A DNA stretch of 24,366 nucleotides from Gammaproteobacteria bacterium (GTDB lineage Bacteria > Pseudomonadota > Gammaproteobacteria > Pseudomonadales > Azotimanducaceae), in NCBI GenBank assembly GCA_026706425.1, contig JAPOYW010000028.1:1-24366 (forward strand). The letters are read 5' to 3'. Positions within the stretch are counted from its first letter, which is position 1. Each line of letters starts with the position of its first letter. The translations under genes and the position numbers were made by a program. A model generated the notes under the pieces. The model was not told the DNA's origin, did no database searches, and saw only the letters and a list, made by a program, of their open reading frames with translations. Of the stretch, positions 9,864 through 17,785 are shown piece after piece.

Positions 9864-10574
9864 GTGGACGCCATATCCGACTGGCGGAGCGCGTTTCCGC
9901 TCCAAACAGCGAGAGCGGCGAGCGATGCGCTCTTGGAGGCGTGGTACGACCTCGCGTCGCCGCCGTGCTCCTGGTTCAACGAGAAGACGAGAGAACCTGT
10001 GCTTACGAAGAAGCTGAAGACCTACGTCCAACGCCATGTCGCTCGGCAACGCGGCCTGCTCGGGATGTGGGCGGCCGAGAACGTCATCGGCGAACTAGAC
10101 ACCACCACAGGTCGGTTCGACGAACGGCGAACGGACATCGTCTACGGGTGGAACGACGAGGCGAGGGGTTTCGAGCTGGTCTTCGAGTTCAAACGCCTTG
10201 GAAGACAGAAACGGCATAGGGACCACTATCTCGGCGAACGGGGCCTCGCACGTTTCGTGACGGGAGGATACAGCCGCGGGCAAGCCATCGCGGCCATGGT
10301 GGGTGTCCTCCTTGCGCCAGCACGCGACGTTATTCCACCGCTACAAGCGGCCTTGGCAGATCAACGCACCGCGACTTCGCTTCGCCTTCGGCGAAGTTCG
10401 ACGGATCGACCCTACACCGAACCGTCGACGTTCTCTCCGAACGCGATGTTCGATACCGAGCACGACCGGGACCAAGACGTAGCGCCTCCCCATGGTTACA
10501 TCACTGTCGCGCACTTTTTTGTCGGCTTCGGGAGTGAGGGACCAAGTGGACCAGCTGTTGGGATGTTGGGGTGA
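9864..10574 (+). CDS. Putative PD-(D/E)xK-type nuclease partner of the methyltransferase
   Basis: 236 aa, starting at GTG 9864 with an AAAGGG stretch at 9853-9858 just upstream as a plausible ribosome binding site, and ending in TGA at 10574. The segment RRTDIVYGW (88-96) followed by FELVFEFKR (103-111) gives an acidic residue D91 and an E108-x-K110 pair on predicted beta strands, the usual layout of a PD-(D/E)xK endonuclease core. The C-terminal part FDTEHDRD...HGYITVAHFFVGFG looks like genuine conserved protein rather than read-through. Only 17 nt separate it from the methyltransferase stop, so the pair resembles a restriction-modification cassette. No specific family name is recognised; nuclease activity is inferred from the motif and position only. 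Confidence 0.75.
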   Translation: MDAISDWRSAFPLQTARAASDALLEAWYDLASPPCSWFNEKTREPVLTKKLKTYVQRHVARQRGLLGMWAAENVIGELDTTTGRFDERRTDIVYGWNDEARGFELVFEFKRLGRQKRHRDHYLGERGLARFVTGGYSRGQAIAAMVGVLLAPARDVIPPLQAALADQRTATSLRLRRSSTDRPYTEPSTFSPNAMFDTEHDRDQDVAPPHGYITVAHFFVGFGSEGPSGPAVGMLG

Positions 10575-10706
10575 ACGCTACCTGAATGCGACTCGCGTTC
10601 GTGCCGGTGTTCATCGGACGGTCGTCCATGGGCAGTCAGGCCCTCCCGGCCTAGCGAGGTCGCGCAATCTAGGTAATGCCGCAAACGGATTTCCATTCGT
10701 CAAGCT

Positions 10707-10928
10707 ATGAACTATCCAGACGACATCGCCGAACTCGAATCGCTGCTTGACCGCGTTCTAGGTATGGTCGAGCAGGACGAGAGCGCCGTCTCGGGTTCCG
10801 AAAGGCCCAGCGTGGAACTGTTGTTTCTTGCGTCCACCAAGAAACTGCGGTCCGACCTGCAGAAGAGACTGAGAATTGCCAAGGCTGATAAGAGGCCGCG
10901 AGATCGTTCGGCTGACGCTCTGGTTTGA
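10707..10928 (+). CDS. Small hypothetical protein
   Basis: A 73-aa frame from ATG 10707, 132 nt after the nuclease gene and on the same strand. It is predicted to be mostly helical: an acidic N-terminal half (IAELESLLDRVLGMVEQDE) and a basic C-terminal tail (KKLRSDLQKRLRIAKADKR). There is no good Shine-Dalgarno and no family is recognised. It could be a small accessory or antidote-like protein, or a chance ORF. Confidence 0.35.
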   Translation: MNYPDDIAELESLLDRVLGMVEQDESAVSGSERPSVELLFLASTKKLRSDLQKRLRIAKADKRPRDRSADALV

Positions 10929-11233
10929 CCTACTGGTTTGACGGGATGAAGAGTGCATGCTCCCAGGATGTCCGATGCCGCGCACGGTCGAGAGGAGGCT
11001 TGTGGGTGCCTGCTGCGGCCACCTCCGCGTCGCGCGCCACACGGTGCCGTGTGGATGATCGTCCACGAGTGATCGACCCGATGAAGTAGAATGCCCAATG
11101 CCAGCCCGCGCCGGGCCGATGGGACCCAGGTAGAGATTGCCAATCATCAGATGCACAGATGCACTCTCATTGAACACTTGTTTGTAAACCAGACACACTG
11201 ATTTCGTGTATACCAGTCTTGGAAAAGAGAACC
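10929..11233. other. Intergenic region with several short palindromes
   Basis: No credible gene is seen in these 305 nt. It contains the perfect dyad at 11037-11054, a GCCCG-CGC-CGGGC stem-loop at 11104-11116, and a shift towards AT-rich sequence after about 11150 that leads into the next gene. A TATACC hexamer at 11209-11214 could be a -10 element, but no well-spaced -35 was found. None of the stems is followed by a T tract, so no intrinsic terminator is claimed. Confidence 0.5.
11037..11054. repeat. Perfect 18-bp palindrome (8-bp arms)
   Basis: CCACACGG-TG-CCGTGTGG is a perfect inverted repeat with a 2-nt centre in non-coding sequence. It could be an operator or an RNA hairpin. There is no T tract after it, so a classic terminator is unlikely. 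Confidence 0.6.
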
Positions 11234-11875
11234 ATGTCGAACTTCCCTTCCGACGAAACAGATAAGGCCATCGCTACCGTATCGACCTTAGCGAGTTTCA
11301 TTCCTTGCGTTGGTGGAGCCGTAAGTAATGTTCTTAGCGGCCACAGCCAGCAACGGAAATTCAATCGCGTTCAGGAGGTTCTGGATGGTTTGGCAGCCCG
11401 ACTAGACGATTTGAAATCCAAGGTTAACGAGGAGTATGTTCGGACCGAGGACTTCGAGGAATTGTTGGAACAGACACTGCGAAAGGCAGCCGACGAACGA
11501 AATGCTGAGATTCGCGATCTCTACGCTCGTTTCCTTCACCATGTTGTCACTGAATCAACCGATGACTACGATGATCAGATAGAGGTCATGCGTGTGATCG
11601 AAAGTTTGCGAAGCGTCCACATTAAAGTGATGAATGGACTGCTTGAGAAACCGGACCCCAATCCGCCGTTTGCAGGTAGCGTATCTCAGACTCTACAACG
11701 AAGAACGGGCTTGAGTGAAGAACAAATCAGGAATGCCATTGAAATACTCAACGACCTTCGGCTCACTAATGTCCAAAGCTCCGGAATGATGACAGGCCAC
11801 GGAGCGGAGAGACTAGACCATACGATTGCGCCTTTGGGCACTCGTGTGTTAGAGTACCTTAGGAGTCTCCAGTAA
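11234..11875 (+). CDS. Hypothetical protein with hydrophobic N-terminal segment and coiled coil
   Basis: 213 aa from ATG 11234, chosen over an in-frame TTG at 11219 because GGAAAAGAGA (11221-11230) sits at ribosome-binding distance. Ends in TAA at 11875. Residues about 11-35 (KAIATVSTLASFIPCVGGAV onwards) are hydrophobic and glycine-containing, enough for a membrane-inserting segment. Residues about 45-110 are charged and helical with heptad-like leucines (VQEVLDGLAARLDDLKSKV). A C-terminal region with RTGLSEEQIRNAIEILNDL resembles a winged-helix-like segment. Codon use is clearly less GC-rich than in the flanking genes, suggesting separate acquisition. The layout recalls hydrophobic-hairpin proteins common in defence islands, but no named family is recognised and the function is unknown. 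It could be a membrane-acting effector. Confidence 0.8.
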   Translation: MSNFPSDETDKAIATVSTLASFIPCVGGAVSNVLSGHSQQRKFNRVQEVLDGLAARLDDLKSKVNEEYVRTEDFEELLEQTLRKAADERNAEIRDLYARFLHHVVTESTDDYDDQIEVMRVIESLRSVHIKVMNGLLEKPDPNPPFAGSVSQTLQRRTGLSEEQIRNAIEILNDLRLTNVQSSGMMTGHGAERLDHTIAPLGTRVLEYLRSLQ

Positions 11876-12002
11876 CAGCGTCCCGTTGACACAGAACGCT
11901 CGTCCGACAGCCCCTGCTGGCCCTGCCTAAGTCGGGTATAGGTTCCAAAAAAGACGATCCCGAAACCGATAGGGTGGGCAGCTCAGGGCAGCCCATCATC
12001 GT

Positions 12003-12032
12003 TTGACACTTGGTCCTGACTGTATGTACAGT
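12003..12032 (+). promoter_or_regulatory. Sigma70-like promoter of the lipoprotein gene
   Basis: A consensus -35 TTGACA (12003-12008) is followed after 18 nt by TACAGT (12027-12032), a 4-of-6 match to the -10 hexamer. It lies about 75 nt upstream of the lipoprotein start. The -10 sits inside the LexA-like dyad at 12014-12033, a geometry that would let a repressor block RNA polymerase. Confidence 0.5.
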
Positions 12033-12033
12033 A
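12014..12033. promoter_or_regulatory. Second LexA-like operator, overlapping the -10
   Basis: TCCTGACTGTATGTACAGTA has the CTG-N10-CAG spacing and matches the E. coli LexA consensus at about 15 of 20 positions. It shares TGTATGT, CAGTATC and a following GT with the site at 6529-6548. It also contains a tighter perfect dyad ACTGTA-TG-TACAGT (12019-12032), so a different dyad-binding repressor is an alternative. Confidence 0.5.
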
Positions 12034-12107
12034 TCGGTAGAGGGCTGGCGTCATTCGTACTCCCGTTCTCAAGGACGAACTAACTAACAACAGGGATGGA
12101 CCATGAC

Positions 12108-12680
12108 ATGATCCGTATCAACCTACCAAGAGTGGCGACAACAGCGATCCTGATCGCCTTGGCTTCGAGCGGGTGCGCGATGTTTGGCCAGAACGGGAAC
12201 GGCAATGGCGACGATGAGGAAGACGCGGCTATAGCCGACAAGCTTCTTCCAAACGCACAGAAGATCATCGAGAAGATTGACTCGTGTAGGGGGAAACCGG
12301 ACGACGGGTGCCGCAATGACATCCTCAAACTCGGTTTGGCGTACTACGAGCACAAGTTCCTCGACAGGAAACCGTCCAAAAGGAAGAGACGGGGTGACAG
12401 GGCCATCGGGACGACGGAGGACATCGTCAGTGTCGCCCTGCCGGTCGTCAATTTGAAGGACAGCGAAGAGGATCGGATGCCCGCCTTCTTCCCGCTGCTA
12501 AGGATAGTCAGGGCGCTGATCGGACTCGAAGACGAACAAGCGAAGCGCGCCCAATCGGAGTCGGACCTTCTGCGCTCGAAGATCGAGATCAAGGAAAAGT
12601 TCCCGTTGGGGATCAAAGACTATTCGCTTGAGGAAGCTCTTCTCGATCTGGCGCGGTACCGGAAGAAAGCGCTCGGCTAA
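12108..12680 (+). CDS. Predicted lipoprotein of unknown function
   Basis: 190 aa from ATG 12108. This start is preferred over ATG 12096 because it places AGGGATGG (12092-12099) at ribosome-binding distance and gives a compact signal peptide: basic MIRINLPR, hydrophobic VATTAILIALASSG, then Cys23 as the lipidation site (the lipobox is weak, with serines before GC). After Cys23 comes an acidic, glycine/asparagine-rich linker (GQNGNGNGDDEEDA), then a mostly helical charged domain with two cysteines near 65-75. It would be exported and anchored to the inner or outer membrane. No family is recognised. It has its own promoter with a LexA-like box and is convergent with the large methyltransferase gene, so it may be a passenger or an envelope-located accessory of the island. 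Confidence 0.8.
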   Translation: MIRINLPRVATTAILIALASSGCAMFGQNGNGNGDDEEDAAIADKLLPNAQKIIEKIDSCRGKPDDGCRNDILKLGLAYYEHKFLDRKPSKRKRRGDRAIGTTEDIVSVALPVVNLKDSEEDRMPAFFPLLRIVRALIGLEDEQAKRAQSESDLLRSKIEIKEKFPLGIKDYSLEEALLDLARYRKKALG

Positions 12681-12684
12681 TAGT

Positions 12685-12709
12685 CGAACCGCCGGTTTTC
12701 GGATGTTCG
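12685..12709. other. Possible stem-loop between convergent genes
   Basis: CGAAC (12685-12689) pairs with GTTCG (12705-12709), with an inner CCG/CGG around a GTTTT loop. It lies just after the lipoprotein stop and before the convergent methyltransferase end, where a bidirectional terminator would be expected. There is no T tract and the stem is imperfect. Confidence 0.25.
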
Positions 12710-12812
12710 ACGGGGAAACCTGCCAAGCCGCTCGGAACCACGGCACGATCCTCAATGACGAGTTCCTTCGCTGGTGCTTCATGGAAGGCCACTACACACC
12801 CGCGCAAGTGTT

Positions 12813-15800
12813 CTACGATCGCCACGCTGCACGATAGTCCCACTCTCGGTCGCATCCACTGAAGGGCGTTTCGTATTCGATTTGGCGGCGAATGGGACTA
12901 CCGGGCTCGGTTTGATCGGTCACCTCGCGGATGATCGTGCCGGCCTCTATGTCGGCCACATCCTCCCAACCGAGAGCTACGCCGTTCCCTTGGCGGTTCG
13001 GCGTATTGATGGTGTACGACGTGTCGCCCCGGACGGCTTTGCGGGGCAAGCCGACGCCGGGCAGGCCTTTGGAGGCCGTGAAAACGATCCGGCCGTTGGC
13101 GTCGTAGTAGGTGTCGGCCTCGTATAGCTGCAACACCGGGAACTGAACGCGGTAGATGGTGAGGAGTTCGTCAAGGGTGAGGCCGAGCGCTTTGGCGACT
13201 AGGACGTCAATCTCGATCAGAGCTTGGCGGCGGGCGTAGTCGGAGCGCAGGGCGACGTTCCGGGTCCAGGTTGGCGATAGGTCGTTGAAGAATGTGGCGG
13301 GCAGGCGAGCGTCGGAGGTTGTCCAGGCGTCGGCGCGGAACGCATCGATGTGGAGGCGGGTCGGATCCTCTGGTAGCGGGGTTGCGCAAACCTCCTCCCA
13401 CAGATAGGCGTAGTGCGTGGTCAGGCACGACAGCGCGAGTGCCCTTACCCGGAGGGCATTGCTGATCGAGGCGGGGCAGTCCACGGTGAGGATGGGCAAC
13501 CGGTTCAACAACGACGTGTTGACGTGGCCGGTACCGGTGGTCTTCACGAGGAAGTCGAGCACGATCGACGTAGATACGGCGAAAAAATCGACGCAGTCGA
13601 GTTGGTTCCGAAAGACCGTGCCGACGATGGTGTGAATACTCGCGACGTCTCTCGGAATCAAAGCAGTGCTCAGAGTCCGCGACCAGGAGGCGTTGACCAT
13701 CTCCCTGTTGGCGACACGGTAGAAGCCCGTCACGGGTGGAGGCGGCACGCCCTCTTCCTCGGACCACCGCACCTTAGGTGTGCGCCGTGCGTACTCGTCG
13801 TCGTTGCACGCTGGAACGTAATTCGTGCGTGGCACGTAGTCGTCCGGCAAAGTGGTGAGATCTAGGCAGTCGTAGTCGCTGCTCTTGACACACCGCTCGC
13901 GAGGCGTCTTGTTCAACGGGTTGCCGACCGAGAAATGCGGGCCTGACACGACCATCTCCCGAAGATTCGAGGGGAAGCGGGTCTCGCGCCGTATGGTTCC
14001 GTTCTTCTGCGCTCCCGTTTCGTCCCAATGTCTTGGAGCACAAAACGAACCAGAAAGGTCCGAGAGACATCGCGGGTGGTCGGCGAGCTTGCGGACAACC
14101 GTCAGCAGCTCGCGAGAATGCAGAGCTGGCAGTCGAGCCTCCTCAAGCGGCGTGTCCGCGCCATCGTAAAGCGACGCGAAGGCTGCCAACGCTGCGCTGT
14201 CTACCCCCAACGCCCGAGATCGATGTCCGTTCGTGTTCCACCGCCCCGCACGGTCCTTGAGCCCTGGCACTGGTCCGTCGCCGCCGTGTCCGAGCGTGGC
14301 ATCAACCGTCGCGGGGGCGTACAAATTGGCGATGTGGGTGATCTGCCGCGAGGAAGACGGGTGGCCGTAGACGTTCACGCTGAACGATGTGTGGTGGTGG
14401 ACTTCGGTGAACAGCTTCCGTTCATTCGCGAACTGGAAGTGGGACCGGAGTCGCGAATAGATCTCTCGGCGGAACTGACCGCCTTTCGGATCGTCGTAGA
14501 CGCCGTCCGGATGCAGGAAACCCGCAACGCCGGTTTCGCTCGCAATCATCCAGGCTTGCGGAATGAAGCACTTGTAGAGGTTCGTCTGTTGGCCCGCCAG
14601 TGTAGGGTAATTCTGCGTGGCATTGAGGAAGGCCTGCGTAGCTTCGGAATCCTCGACATCGCCGATCCAGGCTTCACGCAATCCCGCGAATTCTTCGAAC
14701 GCCTCGTCGCGACTGTCGGTCAACTCGGTCGCGGAGTGCTTCCGCAAAACCAACGAGGGGTCGTAGTCCCCAAGCACGCCTGCCTCCTTCCACTCGACCT
14801 TGATCCATGGCGGGTTTCCTAGCACTAGATCGAAGCCATTGCGGACACTGCCGTCGCGTCGCTTACCGTAGAAGACGTCGCTAAACACGAGCTCCCAGTG
14901 ATGGAAGTGCCTGCGGGTCGCCACCTCCTCTACGATCTTGAGGCGAGGAAAATGCTCAAGCAGCTTGCCTACGTCGAGCATCCCGAACTTGTCGGTGATT
15001 CGCGTGGCGACCTCGCGTGCGTGCTCCGCGTACTCCTTGCCGAATAGGTCCTCGGTCTGCTTCGGCCCGAGACCGGCTTGGTACACCGACTCCGTGAGCA
15101 CTAGGCTGATCTCGTTCAAGAACTCGTCACGAGTCGGTAGCTCGTCCGCCTTGGCGATCGGCCAGAACCACAGTGCACACCAGTAGTCCATTACCAGCTT
15201 TAGGCGGCGATAGGGGCTTGCCGTTCGCGTGCCCCTGCTGAATACACCTTGGTCTCGAATCCTATCCTTCCATTCGTTGCCGGTTTGGCGAGGGATCGTC
15301 TTTGCCCTTCCCCAAACCGATAGAGTGTCCTCGGTCTCGCGCCGGTCTCGAGCAAGTTGTTCCGTATGAAGTGCCCATAGCTTGTCTATGCGGGCGGAAA
15401 GTGCTTGAAGTTCCGCGACCTCCTCCGGGTTGAACGGCTGGCAGAAGTCCTTGCGCCACGCCTTGATGCGCTCGAAGTTTTCGGGTTCGTACTGCTTCGC
15501 CGCCTTGTTGCGGTAGTCGGCCATTCCCGGGTCGGGCAGCAGGAAGTGATACACGGTTTCGGGGCGGGCTGACGCGACGCGTTCGGGGGCGAAGTTGAAC
15601 CAGCGACCGGCTTTGCGACGGATGTGCTTGCCGAGCAGCTTGCCGTCGTAGACCTGCCGTCGTGCACCGATGAGAGAGTTGCCGCAGACGAGTTGATAGC
15701 CGAACCAAGGCACATGGCCGTCGCTATGGATGCAGTTGAGCCATAGCGACACTTCCGCGAGCTCGACGGCGACGGGATTGAGGTCGACGCCGAACACGTT

Positions 15801-17762
15801 GTGGTCGGTGATGAAGTGCCTGGCCTTCTGCAGTTCGTCGGCGTAGTCCTCGTGGGGAATGCGCTTCTGTCGTTCGCGCTGTCGGCGCTCGAGGTACTTC
15901 TCGGCGAGTTGGTTCACCGCTTCGTTGAGGAACGCGGCGGAACCCATGGCCGGCTCGCAGATCGTGAGATCAAGGATGTCGAAAGCGCGCATGTTGTCGG
16001 TGATGAGTTCCTTCAACGCGTACTTGACGACGCACTTGGTGAGGCTCTCCGGCGTGTAGTAGCTGGCGGTCTTCTCCCGGTCTCGTCCGGCTAGGCGATA
16101 GATGAAACGGCCTTTCGGGTGGACTTTCAGTCTCCTTGGTCCTGCGGCGCTGGGCTCGAACACTCGTTCTTCTGCTGTGTATTTTCCGAGTTCGCTCAGA
16201 GGAACGAACCAGGCGTTGGCCAACTCGTCCGGGTCTTCCCCGGCACCTTTCACCTCGTAAAGGTCTTCCTCTGCGAAGAACCCCCGGTACGAAAGCAGCG
16301 CTTCATACACGGCACCGAGCTGGTTGATGCCTAGTTGGGCGTAGGAGATGCGTCCGCGCCGCCGGCTTCTCCCTTTCGCGGGGCGGGTCAGCGACATCAG
16401 GCGGATCACCTGCTGAAACGTTTCGTTGCGCAGCTTGACCCTGTCCAGCATCGGGGTGCTGCCTTTGCGGAACAATGCGCTGTCGAGCGAGCGGATTTCG
16501 AACGTGTTGTGGAGGGAACCCTCAAACACTTCCGGACCCCCACCCCCGTCGAAGCCCTCCCGGATGAGTCGGAACAGTGTCTGGATGCTCTCGTGGATGT
16601 AGTAGCCGTTGAGTGACTCGTCGCCCGTGAGGCGAACGAGTTCAAGATCGCGCAGGTGTTCGAGACTGTAGCCCTTGCGGTATGCCTCGGTGTTGACGGG
16701 TGCGTAGCCCAGTTCGGGTCGGGACTCGATGTAGAAGAGGAACAGCAGGCGGTACATGTAGCGCAGGGACTCAAGCCCAAGGTCCGCTGCCAGCTTGTCG
16801 TCCAGCCGATAGATGCGCTCCTTCAAGTCCTCGCGCAGATAGCGGATCGCTTCGTTGCCGATCAGCTCGATGGACTCGCGTAGCGCGTACTTGAGGTCGT
16901 TGGAGACGGCAAACGCGTGCTTGTGGCTGTTGTCGTCCAGATCGTCGAGCAGACTGGTGCCTTCGCTGGGGATAAGGCAGTCCCGATGCAGCAACGCCGC
17001 AGTGGCCTGCAGTGTGGCCGTTTCGCGACGGCCCAGGATGTCGTCCAGAACGAACCGGAGAAGGCGGTTGTGCGTCCACTTGCCGCGTTCGAGCAGCAGG
17101 ACCTGGCTGGGCGAGAGCAGGATGATCCAACGGGGCGGGTGGTCGTGGCCGAAGAGTCGGCGCGTGACGATGGTCTCCCAGGTTTCCTTCAGGAGTGCAT
17201 CGGGCGGAGGGGCTTCGCCGTGGTACTGCGCCCGATGGGGGTAGAGGGCGAGCGGGTCCTCGTCTTCGCCTTCCGGATCGTATGCGCCCAGAACCAGAAG
17301 CTGGGCCGTGCCTTGTTCGGAGGTGCTGGAATACGGGATGGGGACTTCATCGTCGTCCCTTCGCCGTCGGCGGTCGGGCGTGTTGTCGTCGAGGCGGTAG
17401 TTTGCGGGTTGGAAATCGTAGCCCAGGACATCGAGAAGCCGCCTGAACCACTCTCGCTGCAAGGCGACGCGCTCCTTATGTCGTCGTTCGCGAGCGAAGT
17501 CCTGCCGGAACTGGAGGTAGGGCCGGGCTAGACCGCGCAGAGCCTGGTCGGGCGGCGGCTCACCGCCCTCGCGTTCGGCAGCGGCTTCCCGCCAGCGGGC
17601 CAAAGTGTCCTGGATGTCGTTTGCGAAGACTTCGGAGAGGTAGTGGTGGCTGTAGAACTCGTTCTCGTTCTGAATGCCCGTCAACGATGCGGACCCGCCA
17701 GCCTCGCGCAAAGAACCTGCATCGAGGTTCAGTCTCGCGCGGGGTCTCGCCTTTCTAGCCAT
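12813..17762 (-). CDS. drmMI: DrmMI-like Eco57I-type adenine DNA methyltransferase
   Basis: 1649 aa from ATG 17762 to TAG 12815-12813. Adenine-methyltransferase motifs: SYYTPE (567-572), CEPAMGSAAF (602-611, SAM-binding motif I), FGVDLNPVA (657-665, motif II) and LGNPPW (981-986, catalytic motif IV). The N-terminal 550 residues form a large helical region starting with a NEFYSHHYLSEVF segment (residues 34-46), and the C-terminal 600 probably carry target recognition. Size and layout match the large methylase of class 1 DISARM and BREX/PglX-type enzymes; the DrmD-like helicase gene upstream favours DrmMI. It starts 23 nt after the AIPR gene stop, so it is in the same operon, with a GGAG 12 nt upstream as a possible ribosome binding site. 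No drmA, drmB or drmC gene follows; the next gene is the convergent lipoprotein. Expected role: marking self DNA and possibly taking part in discriminating invading DNA. Confidence 0.88.
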   Translation of the reverse strand: MARKARPRARLNLDAGSLREAGGSASLTGIQNENEFYSHHYLSEVFANDIQDTLARWREAAAEREGGEPPPDQALRGLARPYLQFRQDFARERRHKERVALQREWFRRLLDVLGYDFQPANYRLDDNTPDRRRRRDDDEVPIPYSSTSEQGTAQLLVLGAYDPEGEDEDPLALYPHRAQYHGEAPPPDALLKETWETIVTRRLFGHDHPPRWIILLSPSQVLLLERGKWTHNRLLRFVLDDILGRRETATLQATAALLHRDCLIPSEGTSLLDDLDDNSHKHAFAVSNDLKYALRESIELIGNEAIRYLREDLKERIYRLDDKLAADLGLESLRYMYRLLFLFYIESRPELGYAPVNTEAYRKGYSLEHLRDLELVRLTGDESLNGYYIHESIQTLFRLIREGFDGGGGPEVFEGSLHNTFEIRSLDSALFRKGSTPMLDRVKLRNETFQQVIRLMSLTRPAKGRSRRRGRISYAQLGINQLGAVYEALLSYRGFFAEEDLYEVKGAGEDPDELANAWFVPLSELGKYTAEERVFEPSAAGPRRLKVHPKGRFIYRLAGRDREKTASYYTPESLTKCVVKYALKELITDNMRAFDILDLTICEPAMGSAAFLNEAVNQLAEKYLERRQRERQKRIPHEDYADELQKARHFITDHNVFGVDLNPVAVELAEVSLWLNCIHSDGHVPWFGYQLVCGNSLIGARRQVYDGKLLGKHIRRKAGRWFNFAPERVASARPETVYHFLLPDPGMADYRNKAAKQYEPENFERIKAWRKDFCQPFNPEEVAELQALSARIDKLWALHTEQLARDRRETEDTLSVWGRAKTIPRQTGNEWKDRIRDQGVFSRGTRTASPYRRLKLVMDYWCALWFWPIAKADELPTRDEFLNEISLVLTESVYQAGLGPKQTEDLFGKEYAEHAREVATRITDKFGMLDVGKLLEHFPRLKIVEEVATRRHFHHWELVFSDVFYGKRRDGSVRNGFDLVLGNPPWIKVEWKEAGVLGDYDPSLVLRKHSATELTDSRDEAFEEFAGLREAWIGDVEDSEATQAFLNATQNYPTLAGQQTNLYKCFIPQAWMIASETGVAGFLHPDGVYDDPKGGQFRREIYSRLRSHFQFANERKLFTEVHHHTSFSVNVYGHPSSSRQITHIANLYAPATVDATLGHGGDGPVPGLKDRAGRWNTNGHRSRALGVDSAALAAFASLYDGADTPLEEARLPALHSRELLTVVRKLADHPRCLSDLSGSFCAPRHWDETGAQKNGTIRRETRFPSNLREMVVSGPHFSVGNPLNKTPRERCVKSSDYDCLDLTTLPDDYVPRTNYVPACNDDEYARRTPKVRWSEEEGVPPPPVTGFYRVANREMVNASWSRTLSTALIPRDVASIHTIVGTVFRNQLDCVDFFAVSTSIVLDFLVKTTGTGHVNTSLLNRLPILTVDCPASISNALRVRALALSCLTTHYAYLWEEVCATPLPEDPTRLHIDAFRADAWTTSDARLPATFFNDLSPTWTRNVALRSDYARRQALIEIDVLVAKALGLTLDELLTIYRVQFPVLQLYEADTYYDANGRIVFTASKGLPGVGLPRKAVRGDTSYTINTPNRQGNGVALGWEDVADIEAGTIIREVTDQTEPGSPIRRQIEYETPFSGCDREWDYRAAWRS

Positions 17763-17785
17763 ACTTCCCGGGTCTCCGCCGCCGA

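Noticed and set aside
10380..10396. CTTCGCC-TTC-GGCGAAG hairpin as a terminator
   Set aside because: It lies inside the nuclease-like coding frame, which continues with conserved-looking sequence, and no T tract follows.
11196..11217. ACTG...CAGT inverted arms upstream of the low-GC gene as a third LexA-like box
   Set aside because: The spacing is CTG-N13-CAG, not N10, and the centre does not match the other two sites.
12628..12837. 69-codon plus-strand frame after the lipoprotein
   Set aside because: It starts inside the lipoprotein gene in another frame and runs into the antisense of the methyltransferase end, with no ribosome binding site or domain.
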